A DNA stretch of 64,000 nucleotides from RGIG3002 sp964449325 (GTDB lineage Bacteria; Bacillota; Clostridia; Lachnospirales; Lachnospiraceae). Every line of letters begins with the position of its first letter. Position 1 is the first letter of the stretch. The position numbers were made by a program, and so were the translations under genes. Below are positions 42,856 to 50,628 of the stretch, one piece after another. The stretch is taken from positions 43,346 through 107,345 of the forward strand of contig CAYUYJ010000010.1 in the NCBI GenBank assembly GCA_964449325.1. Direction: 5' to 3'. The notes below the pieces were generated by a model, which saw nothing but the letters and a program-made list of their open reading frames with translations, searched no databases and had not been told where the DNA came from.

Positions 42856-44760
42856 GTGCAGGAAATACATCTTTTAGACCATGATACAATTGATAAAATT
42901 GCGGCAGGCGAAGTAGTAGAACGTCCCTCCAGCGTGGTTAAGGAACTGGTGGAAAATTCCATTGATGCGGGAGCCGATGTCATAACGGTGGAAATCAAGG
43001 AAGGCGGCATTTCTTTTATCCGTGTGACAGACAACGGTGGTGGAATTGATAAGACACAGATTGAAAAAGCGTTTATCCGTCATGCTACCAGTAAAATACG
43101 GACGGTTTCCGATTTGGACAGTGTTTCCAGTCTGGGATTTAGAGGCGAAGCACTTTCCAGTATTGCAGCGGTAGCAAAGGTGGAAATGATTACCAAAACA
43201 CCGGAAGCTTTAACCGGAATACGTCTCGTGACAGAGGGCGCAGAACAAAAGGAATGTGAGGATATCGGCGCACCGGATGGTACAACGATGCTTGTACGAA
43301 ATTTGTTTTTTAATACTCCCGTACGGCGTAAATTCCTGAAGCAGCCCATGACAGAAGGTGGTTATGTATCGGATCTGATGGAGCATCTGGCATTGTCAAA
43401 GCCTTTTGTATCATTTAAATATATGGTAAACGGTCAGATTAAATTTCATACAACCGGAAACGGTGATTTGAAGGAGATAATTTATCGGATTTACGGACGG
43501 GATATTGCAGGTGAGGTTCTGGAAATCGAGAAAACAGCTCCCGGTATGCGGATTACCGGATTTTTGGGAAAGCCTTCCATTAACCGGGCAAACCGCAACT
43601 ATGAAAATTATTTTGTAAACGGCAGATTTATTAAAAGCAGTCTGATTGCAAAATCTATTGAAGAAGGCTATAAAGGTTATCTGATGCAGCATAAATACCC
43701 TTTTACGGTACTGCATTTTGAAATTGATACGGAAATGATTGATGTAAACGTGCACCCTACTAAAATGGATATTCGTTTTACTGATGGAACTGCCTTTTTA
43801 CAGTTTGTTTCACAAGCAATTGCAGATACACTGGCCGGGCGGGAAATGATACCGCAGGTGGCATTGGAGGAAGAAAGAGAAGAAAGAAAGCCGATAAAAC
43901 AGTCCGTACCGGAACCTTTTGAAACAAAACGTTTAGCACAGGCAAGAGTAGCGGAAGAGATAGAATATCGTGCACAGACCGATACAAGGCAATATCGTGA
44001 TAATCCCGTGTGGAGCAGAGTGCTTGGAGAATCCGGGGAGGAGAAAGAGCCGAAGGAGATACAGCCGGAAGGAAAGCAGACGGAAGAGACACAGACTGTG
44101 AAGACTGCTGCCTTTGCTTTGAAAAGCGGAAAACCCGAACAATTGGAATTATTTGAAGAGAAACTGCTTACCAAGGAAGCGAGACAGGAATATAAAATTT
44201 TAGGACAGCTTTTTGATACGTATTGGCTTTTTACTTACCGGGACAAGCTGATGATTATGGACCAGCATGCGGCGCATGAAAAAGTAAAGTACGAGAAGCT
44301 GATTAAGGCCTTGCGTGAAAAACAGGTAGCAACGCAGACGCTAAATCCGCCCATTGTAGTGACACTGACGGGACAACAGGAAAACGTTTATAAAGAATAT
44401 GCGGATGAATTTGCTTCCCTTGGATTTGAAATCGAAGAGTTTGGCGGCAATGAGTATGCTCTTCGCGGTGTGCCTACAGACCTTTACGGCTGTGAGGAAA
44501 AAGAACTGTTTGAAGCGGTGATGGATGAACTTGCGCAGGGACCTGTACGGGGAAATGCCACAGTCATTGAGGAAAAAATTGCTTCCATGTCCTGCAAGGC
44601 AGCAGTGAAGGGGAATATGTCCATGAGCCTTTCGGAAGTAGAGGCACTGCTTGACCAGTTACTTACGTTGGACAACCCCTACAATTGTCCGCATGGCAGA
44701 CCCACAATTATTTCCATGAGCAAATATGAAATAGAAAAGAAGTTTAAACGAATTGTCTGA
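42856..44760 (+). CDS. mutL: DNA mismatch repair protein MutL (endonuclease type)
   Basis: A 634-residue protein starting at GTG 42856. The N-terminal GHKL ATPase has IAAGEVVERPSSVVKELVENSIDAGA, DNGGGI and LGFRGEALSSI. A variable acidic linker (about residues 335-430) leads to the C-terminal dimer domain. That domain holds DQHAAHEKVKYE, which fits the DQHA-x2-E-x4-E nuclease motif, plus SCKAAVKG and CPHGRP. So this MutL should nick DNA itself, as expected where no MutH exists. Confidence 0.97.
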   Translation: MQEIHLLDHDTIDKIAAGEVVERPSSVVKELVENSIDAGADVITVEIKEGGISFIRVTDNGGGIDKTQIEKAFIRHATSKIRTVSDLDSVSSLGFRGEALSSIAAVAKVEMITKTPEALTGIRLVTEGAEQKECEDIGAPDGTTMLVRNLFFNTPVRRKFLKQPMTEGGYVSDLMEHLALSKPFVSFKYMVNGQIKFHTTGNGDLKEIIYRIYGRDIAGEVLEIEKTAPGMRITGFLGKPSINRANRNYENYFVNGRFIKSSLIAKSIEEGYKGYLMQHKYPFTVLHFEIDTEMIDVNVHPTKMDIRFTDGTAFLQFVSQAIADTLAGREMIPQVALEEEREERKPIKQSVPEPFETKRLAQARVAEEIEYRAQTDTRQYRDNPVWSRVLGESGEEKEPKEIQPEGKQTEETQTVKTAAFALKSGKPEQLELFEEKLLTKEARQEYKILGQLFDTYWLFTYRDKLMIMDQHAAHEKVKYEKLIKALREKQVATQTLNPPIVVTLTGQQENVYKEYADEFASLGFEIEEFGGNEYALRGVPTDLYGCEEKELFEAVMDELAQGPVRGNATVIEEKIASMSCKAAVKGNMSMSLSEVEALLDQLLTLDNPYNCPHGRPTIISMSKYEIEKKFKRIV

Positions 44761-44773
44761 TACGGAGGAAATT

Positions 44774-45730
44774 ATGGCAAACAAGTTCCCTTTGCTTATT
44801 TTAACGGGACCTACGGCGGTAGGAAAAACCAATCTTTCCATTAGGCTTGCCAAGGCACTCGGCGGAGAAATTATCTCCGCCGATTCCATGCAGGTGTATA
44901 AGCATATGGATATCGGTTCGGCGAAAATCCGGACAGAAGAAATGGAAGGCATCCCCCACCATATGCTTGATATTTTAGAGCCTTGGGAGGAGTTTAATGT
45001 AGTCATTTTTAAAGAGAAGGTAAAAACGTGTATTCGGGAAATTGTGGAAAGAGGTCACATTCCGATTTTAACGGGCGGCACCGGTTTTTATATTCAGGCA
45101 GTACTTTATGACATTGATTTTACGGAAAATGAGGAAAATGCCGAAATCCGACAAAAACTGGAAAAACTGGCAGAAGAAAAGGGTGCGGAATATTTGCACG
45201 ATATGTTAAAACAGGTAGATAAAGAATCGGCGGAGAGTATCCATGCCAATAATAAAAAGAGAGTCATTCGTGCTTTGGAGTTTTACGAACTGACCGGGAA
45301 AAAGATTTCACAGCACAATGAAACGGAGCGTGCCAAACAGTCTGCTTATGCTTCCTGCTATTTTGTATTAAGTGATGACCGGGTGGCTTTGTATGAGCGG
45401 ATTGACAAGCGGGTAGACAATATGCTTAAAGAAGGACTGGTGGAGGAGGTCGAAGGCTTAAAAAACATGGGTTGTGACCGTTCCCTTGTTTCCATGCAGG
45501 GACTTGGTTACAAGGAAATTTTAAGCTATCTGGATGGCGAGATTTCTTTGGAGGAAGCGGTTTATCTGATAAAAAGAGATACCAGACATTTTGCAAAACG
45601 ACAGCTTACCTGGTTTCGGAGAGAAAAAGATGTTATATGGGTGGAAAAAGACCGGTTTGGTTATGACGAAGAAAAAATTCTGCAGTTTATTATGACTACC
45701 TTCCGGGAACGTGTCTTGCAGGGATTGTAA
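44774..45730 (+). CDS. miaA: tRNA dimethylallyltransferase
   Basis: A 318-residue P-loop enzyme: LTGPTAVGKTNLSIRLA, EIISADSMQVYK, PHHMLDI, LTGGTGFYIQA and the KRDTRHFAKRQLTWFR C-terminal block. It puts the dimethylallyl group on A37 of tRNAs, the substrate for MiaB. ATG 44774 has GGAGG seven bases ahead; an in-frame TTG at 44753 inside mutL is not favoured. mutL-miaA adjacency is common in bacteria. Confidence 0.97.
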   Translation: MANKFPLLILTGPTAVGKTNLSIRLAKALGGEIISADSMQVYKHMDIGSAKIRTEEMEGIPHHMLDILEPWEEFNVVIFKEKVKTCIREIVERGHIPILTGGTGFYIQAVLYDIDFTENEENAEIRQKLEKLAEEKGAEYLHDMLKQVDKESAESIHANNKKRVIRALEFYELTGKKISQHNETERAKQSAYASCYFVLSDDRVALYERIDKRVDNMLKEGLVEEVEGLKNMGCDRSLVSMQGLGYKEILSYLDGEISLEEAVYLIKRDTRHFAKRQLTWFRREKDVIWVEKDRFGYDEEKILQFIMTTFRERVLQGL

Positions 45731-45793
45731 TTTTTTCGGAAAAATGGTATTTTAATAATTGCTGTAAAAAGAGAACAGCTAAGGAGTAAAGAA

Positions 45794-47089
45794 GTGGACG
45801 AGAGAAAAATAGAAAATATATATAGAGAAATGGGAATATCGGATTCCGTGTATGAGTTCGGAAAGAACATTGTAAAAACGTTAGAAACACGTTTTAAGGT
45901 CATTGACGAAACTGCAGAGTATAATCAACTGAAAGTATTAAAGGCAATGCAGGAAAATCACGTAAGTGAGGCATGTCTTTTGGGAACGACAGGATATGGC
46001 TATAACGATATCGGGAGGGATACGTTAGAAAAAGTATATGCTTCTGTATTTCATACGGAGGATGCTTTGGTGCGTCCCCAGATTACTTGTGGCACGCATG
46101 CCCTTGCACTGGCGCTGATGAGTAATCTGCGCCCCGGTGACGAATTGCTTTCCCCGGTGGGCAAGCCTTACGACACGTTGGAGGAAGTCATCGGTATCCG
46201 GGAATCCAAAGGCTCCCTGAAAGAATACGGCATTTCTTACAAACAGGTGGATTTGTTATCGGACGGAAGCTTTGATTATGAAAACATCAAAAAAGCAATC
46301 AACGAAAAAACAAAGTTGGTAACGATTCAACGTTCTAAAGGCTATCAGACAAGACCTACTCTTTCCGTAGAACGAATTGGCGAACTGATTCGTTTTGTGA
46401 AAGAAATTAAGCCGGATGTTATCTGTATGGTAGATAACTGTTACGGAGAATTTGTGGAAAGAATGGAGCCTACGGATGTGGGAGCGGACATGATTGTAGG
46501 TTCCCTGATTAAAAATCCGGGGGGCGGACTGGCGCCCATTGGCGGATATATTGCAGGGAAAAAAGAATGTGTGGAAAACGCCGCGTATCGGCTCACTTCC
46601 CCGGGACTTGGAAAAGAAGTGGGGGCTTCCCTCGGAATTCTCAGTTCTTTCTATCAGGGGCTGTTTCTTGCACCGACTGTAACAGCCGGAGCATTAAAGG
46701 GTGCCATTTTTGCAGCGAATATTTATGAAAAACTGGGATTTCGTGTGATTCCTGACAGTACGGAATCAAGGCATGACATCATTCAGGCTGTGGAATTCGG
46801 AAAGCCGGAAGCAGTCATTGCTTTCTGTAAAGGTATTCAGGCAGCGGCACCGATAGACAGTTTTGTGGCACCGGAGCCGTGGGCGATGCCGGGCTATGAC
46901 AGTGATGTGATTATGGCGGCAGGGGCTTTTGTATCCGGCTCTTCCATAGAACTTTCGGCAGACGGACCGATGAAGCCGCCTTATGCTGTATATTTTCAGG
47001 GAGGACTCACCTGGGAGCATGCCAAATTTGGTATCCTGAAAACATTACAGTTTATGGTAGAAGGTGGAATTTTGTCGGATAATTTGTAA
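45794..47089 (+). CDS. Methionine gamma-lyase-like PLP enzyme (COG4100, 'aluminium resistance' family)
   Basis: A 431-residue fold-type I PLP enzyme of the COG4100 family: YGYNDIGRDTLEKVYA, RPQITCGTHALALAL, the SPVGKPYDTLEEVIGIR block, a MVDNCYGEF aspartate and SLIKNPGGGLAPIGGYIAG with the likely PLP lysine. The old name 'aluminium resistance protein' comes from one report; the reaction is probably a C-S lyase type but is untested in most species. It starts at GTG 45794 behind AAGGAG. The 63-base gap after miaA holds no clear terminator. Confidence 0.92.
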   Translation: MDERKIENIYREMGISDSVYEFGKNIVKTLETRFKVIDETAEYNQLKVLKAMQENHVSEACLLGTTGYGYNDIGRDTLEKVYASVFHTEDALVRPQITCGTHALALALMSNLRPGDELLSPVGKPYDTLEEVIGIRESKGSLKEYGISYKQVDLLSDGSFDYENIKKAINEKTKLVTIQRSKGYQTRPTLSVERIGELIRFVKEIKPDVICMVDNCYGEFVERMEPTDVGADMIVGSLIKNPGGGLAPIGGYIAGKKECVENAAYRLTSPGLGKEVGASLGILSSFYQGLFLAPTVTAGALKGAIFAANIYEKLGFRVIPDSTESRHDIIQAVEFGKPEAVIAFCKGIQAAAPIDSFVAPEPWAMPGYDSDVIMAAGAFVSGSSIELSADGPMKPPYAVYFQGGLTWEHAKFGILKTLQFMVEGGILSDNL

Positions 47090-47217
47090 GAAATATTCTA
47101 TACATTGATGGGGAATTATGATACACTATTTATTAAGTATGTATATCAAGTTGTGCGACAGGCGTGACGTATTATTCTCCATTATTACTTTAAGATTATT
47201 GGAGGAAAGTGTGGAAA

Positions 47218-47454
47218 ATGCGTAAAAATAACTGGGCATGCTTCCTGCTTATTCTTGCAGGAATTGTAATAGGAGGCTTTATAGGGAACCTGTTTCCAAG
47301 TACCTGGCTCAATTATGGACAAACTTTTGGGCTTAGTAATCCCTTTGTACTGGATTTGGGAATCCTGTGCATTACCTTTGCACTTACCATTAAAATTACA
47401 ATTGCCAGTATTATCGGCATTGTAATTGCCTTGATTATATACCGTTTTATTTAG
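47218..47454 (+). CDS. DUF4321 small membrane protein
   Basis: A 78-residue protein with two membrane helices (WACFLLILAGIVIGGFIG and IKITIASIIGIVIALIIY) joined by a loop containing FVLDLGILCITFA, the pattern of the clostridial DUF4321 family. Its function is unknown. It is nearly always found next to radC and mreB in Firmicutes, as here. ATG 47218 is preceded by GGAGGA at 11-12 bases; GTG 47209 is too close to that site. The 128 bases upstream contain no element I can name. Confidence 0.8.
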   Translation: MRKNNWACFLLILAGIVIGGFIGNLFPSTWLNYGQTFGLSNPFVLDLGILCITFALTIKITIASIIGIVIALIIYRFI

Positions 47455-47509
47455 CATTTTTTATTTATACATTTTTTATTTGCCCGGAGAGTGGATGAAA
47501 GAGGTATAA

Positions 47510-48199
47510 ATGAAAACAGAAAAGAAACAGAAACAGGCAGAAATGCCCTATGAAAAATTTTTAAAGTATGGTCCGGAAAGCTTATCGGAAGCGGAACTTT
47601 TGGCTATTATATTAAGGACAGGAACAAAGGATTGCAGTTCCGTGGAACTTGGCAGGCAAATTCTTGACCTTCCGGTCTCGCCGCATAAGGGACTTTTGGG
47701 GCTGCATCACATCTCCGTGGACGAACTGATGCAAATAAAAGGTATTGGTGAAGTAAAGGCAATAAAAATCAAATGCCTTGCCGAACTTTCCATGCGGATG
47801 GCGAAAGCAAAAAACGAACCGCTTTTAAGATTTGATGCACCGGAAACGGTGGCAGGGTATTTTATGGAAGAACTTCGTCATGAAGAAAAAGAAAAGGTCA
47901 TTCTGTTATGTCTGGACAATAAGGCACAGATGATTGCACAGACCGTTTTGACGGTAGGAACTGTTAATGCCTCTTTGGTTTCTCCAAGAGAGGTGTTCCG
48001 CTATGCATTGAAAATGCAGGCAGTGTATATTATGATGCTGCATAATCATCCAAGCGGTGATCCGAAGCCAAGCAGACAGGATTTGGAAATTACAAAAAGA
48101 CTGTTACAAACAGGAGCATTAATGGATATTCCTCTGCTTGACCACATTATTATCGGTGATAATAACTATACCAGTTTTAAAGAATCAGGTTTATTATAG
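47510..48199 (+). CDS. radC: RadC-family protein (JAB/MPN domain)
   Basis: A 229-residue protein: N-terminal helix-hairpin-helix-like part (PEALSEAELLAIILRTG-like PESLSEAELLAIIL, ISVDELMQIKGIGEVKA) and a C-terminal JAB metalloprotease-like domain with HNHPSGDPKPSRQD (H-x-H-x7-10-S-x2-D type zinc motif). Despite the name, a direct role in recombination repair is doubtful for the family. It stands next to mreB as in many Firmicutes. Confidence 0.95.
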   Translation: MKTEKKQKQAEMPYEKFLKYGPESLSEAELLAIILRTGTKDCSSVELGRQILDLPVSPHKGLLGLHHISVDELMQIKGIGEVKAIKIKCLAELSMRMAKAKNEPLLRFDAPETVAGYFMEELRHEEKEKVILLCLDNKAQMIAQTVLTVGTVNASLVSPREVFRYALKMQAVYIMMLHNHPSGDPKPSRQDLEITKRLLQTGALMDIPLLDHIIIGDNNYTSFKESGLL

Positions 48200-48214
48200 A
48201 AAGGGGCTGTCGTT

Positions 48215-49225
48215 TTGGCAAACAATGTATTTGGTATTGACCTTGGTACCAATAATATTAAGATTTATAACAGGGCAGATGATAATATTATTGTAGAAAA
48301 AAATATGATTGCGATTGAGAATAAAGATACTCTTTTTGCATATGGTGATTCTGCCTTTGAAATGTATGAAAAAGCACCGAGTAATATCCACATTTCTTAT
48401 CCGTTAAGCAATGGTGTTATTGCGGATATCAAAAATATGGAAACACTCATTAAATATTTTGTAAACGATTTGTCGAAGGGAAATACAAAGCCTGCCGATT
48501 ATTATGTGGCAGTACCTACTGATGTGACAGAGGTAGAAAAGAGAGCCTTCTATGACTTGATTAAAGATTCCAACGTGAAAGCAAAGAAAATCATGGTGGT
48601 GGAAAAGGCGGTTGCAGACGGACTTGGATTGGATATTGATGTAAAAAATTCACAGGGTGTCCTTGTTGTAAATGTGGGCTATGATACAACGGAAATTTCC
48701 ATCCTTTCTCTGGGTGGTATAGTGTTAAGCAGACTGATTAAAGTAGGCGGTTTAAAATTTGATGATGCCATCCGCAATGCGGTACGAAGAGAGTACAGTC
48801 TGATTATCGGAGGGAAAACCGCAGAAAGTATAAAAATGAATCTGCGTGAACTGGAAAAGGAAGGAAAAGGTGCGGTTGTTTACGGGCGTGACATTGTGAC
48901 CGGTCTTCCTGTAGAACGGGAAATTCCGACCAATCTTGTGGACGAAGCAATGACAGAGCATTTTAATTCCATTATTGATAATATTAAAGTTATTTTGGAG
49001 CGTACCCCTCCGGAATTGGCTGCGGATATTTACCGTCACGGAATTTATCTGACCGGCGGTGCTTCACAGGTAAATCATTTAGCACAGCTTATCAGCAACG
49101 GAACCGGTTTAAAGGTCAATGTTGCGGAAGATCCGGTTACCAGTGTAGCAGTAGGACTTTCAAAAATTATTAAAGACGACAATTATAAGTCGGTAGCCTA
49201 TGCAATTGAAGGGATGAGTAAATAA
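48215..49225 (+). CDS. mreB: Rod-shape determining protein MreB
   Basis: A 336-residue actin-like ATPase starting at TTG 48215 behind AAAGGGG. It begins FGIDLGTNNIKIYN (phosphate 1), has the PLSNGVIADI block, VVEKAVADGLGL, YDTTEISILSLGG (phosphate 2) and YLTGGASQVNHLA (adenosine motif). It organises lateral wall synthesis together with MreC, MreD, RodA and PBP2, all encoded downstream. Its stop codon and the mreC ATG share one base. Confidence 0.95.
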   Translation: MANNVFGIDLGTNNIKIYNRADDNIIVEKNMIAIENKDTLFAYGDSAFEMYEKAPSNIHISYPLSNGVIADIKNMETLIKYFVNDLSKGNTKPADYYVAVPTDVTEVEKRAFYDLIKDSNVKAKKIMVVEKAVADGLGLDIDVKNSQGVLVVNVGYDTTEISILSLGGIVLSRLIKVGGLKFDDAIRNAVRREYSLIIGGKTAESIKMNLRELEKEGKGAVVYGRDIVTGLPVEREIPTNLVDEAMTEHFNSIIDNIKVILERTPPELAADIYRHGIYLTGGASQVNHLAQLISNGTGLKVNVAEDPVTSVAVGLSKIIKDDNYKSVAYAIEGMSK

Positions 49226-50094
49226 TGAGTCCGGTAATTAAGAAAAAAGGAGAGAAATTTACTTTACCGAGTAAATATCTCCTTTTTATTTTAACAATTC
49301 TATGCTTGTTACTCGTGATGCTGACATTTAATACGGCACTTTTTTCCGGTCCTTTCGGAACGGTGGCAGGCTATGTGGTAGTGCCCTTCCAAAAGGGAAT
49401 CAGCAGTGTGGGAAGCTGGATGAATGACCGCACGGAAGAACTTGTGGAAATCCGAGATTTGCTTGAAGAAAATGAGCGGCTGAAAAAGCAGATTGACGAA
49501 TTGACCATTGATATTACAAGATTGCAACAGGATAAATATGAATTAAATAATTTGCGGGAGCTTTACCGGCTGGATGCCCAATATGATGATTATGACAAAG
49601 TGGGGGCCCGGATTATTGCAAGAGATGCCGGAAACTGGTATTCTTCCTTTGTGATTGATAAAGGCTATAATGAAGGCATTGAGGAGAACATGAATGTAAT
49701 GGCAGGCTCCGGACTGGTTGGTATTGTTGTGGATGTTGGACCGAACTGGGCGAAGGTAACTTCCATTATTGCAGATAATGCCAATGTCAGCGGAAAAGTA
49801 TTGTCTACTTCGGATAATCTGATTGTGTCGGGAAATCTGGAAATGATGGCAGACGGCGTGATTTCCTTCAGTCAGTTGATTGATTCGGATAATCAGGTTG
49901 TGGAGGGGGATAAAATTGTGACCTCCTCCATCAGTGATAAGTATCTGCCGGGCATTCTGATAGGATATATTAACACGATTTGTGCGGATCCAAACAATTT
50001 GACCAAGTCGGGAAGCATAACGCCGGCGGTCGATTTTGAGCATTTGGAGGAAGTGCTGGTTATTACTCAGTTAAAGCAGCAGATAGAGAAATAA
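49225..50094 (+). CDS. mreC: Rod-shape determining protein MreC
   Basis: A 289-residue bitopic protein: one N-terminal helix (LFILTILCLLLVMLTFN), a coiled coil at about residues 70-110 (EIRDLLEENERLKKQ) and the double beta-barrel MreC domain with VVDVGPNWAKVTSI and GDKIVTSSISDKYLPG. It links MreB to the periplasmic or outer-face wall enzymes. Standard length and position. Confidence 0.96.
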   Translation: MSPVIKKKGEKFTLPSKYLLFILTILCLLLVMLTFNTALFSGPFGTVAGYVVVPFQKGISSVGSWMNDRTEELVEIRDLLEENERLKKQIDELTIDITRLQQDKYELNNLRELYRLDAQYDDYDKVGARIIARDAGNWYSSFVIDKGYNEGIEENMNVMAGSGLVGIVVDVGPNWAKVTSIIADNANVSGKVLSTSDNLIVSGNLEMMADGVISFSQLIDSDNQVVEGDKIVTSSISDKYLPGILIGYINTICADPNNLTKSGSITPAVDFEHLEEVLVITQLKQQIEK

Positions 50095-50109
50095 GGAGCC
50101 GTTTTAAGC

Positions 50110-50628
50110 ATGAAACGAAATATTATAAGTGCCATTTTAATACTTGTCTGTTTTATTTTACAATGCACCGTGTTCCGTGCATTGGATTTTGGCGGTATTG
50201 TGCCGAATCTGTTGATTGTACTTACTGCCTCCTTCGGATTTATGAGAGGGGAGACAACAGGACTTATTATCGGGTTTGTATGCGGACTTCTGACCGATAT
50301 TTTCTTTGCGGATATTATCGGGTTTTATGCGCTTGTGTATATGTACATCGGTTATGCTAACGGCAAATTCAATAAGCTTTTCTTTCCGGAAGATATTAAG
50401 ATGCCGATGTGTCTGATTATAGGCAGTGATTTTATTTACGGCTTTATTTGTTATGTTTTTCTTTTTTTACTGCGGGGGAGATTTCACTTTGGATATTACA
50501 TGCTTCATGTGATTATGCCAGAAATTGTATATACACTGATTGTTACAATCTTGTTATATCCGCTCATTTTAAGAATCAACTATCGTTTGGAATCCAAAGA
50601 AAAAAGGAGCGCGAAGAAATTTGTTTAA
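50110..50628 (+). CDS. mreD: Rod-shape determining protein MreD
   Basis: A 172-residue membrane protein with five predicted helices; the segment GEtTGLIIGFVCGLLTDIFF corresponds to the conserved MreD G-x-G-x2-DI region, with GFYALVYMYIGY following. It overlaps the start of the PBP2 gene by 8 bases. MreD diverges fast in sequence, so the call leans partly on position between mreC and PBP2. Confidence 0.92.
   Translation: MKRNIISAILILVCFILQCTVFRALDFGGIVPNLLIVLTASFGFMRGETTGLIIGFVCGLLTDIFFADIIGFYALVYMYIGYANGKFNKLFFPEDIKMPMCLIIGSDFIYGFICYVFLFLLRGRFHFGYYMLHVIMPEIVYTLIVTILLYPLILRINYRLESKEKRSAKKFV

Noticed and set aside
42334..42870. A 178-codon minus-strand frame across the end of mutS
   Set aside because: mutS and mutL motifs cover both sides on the plus strand; the antisense frame has low-complexity His/Pro/Ser composition.
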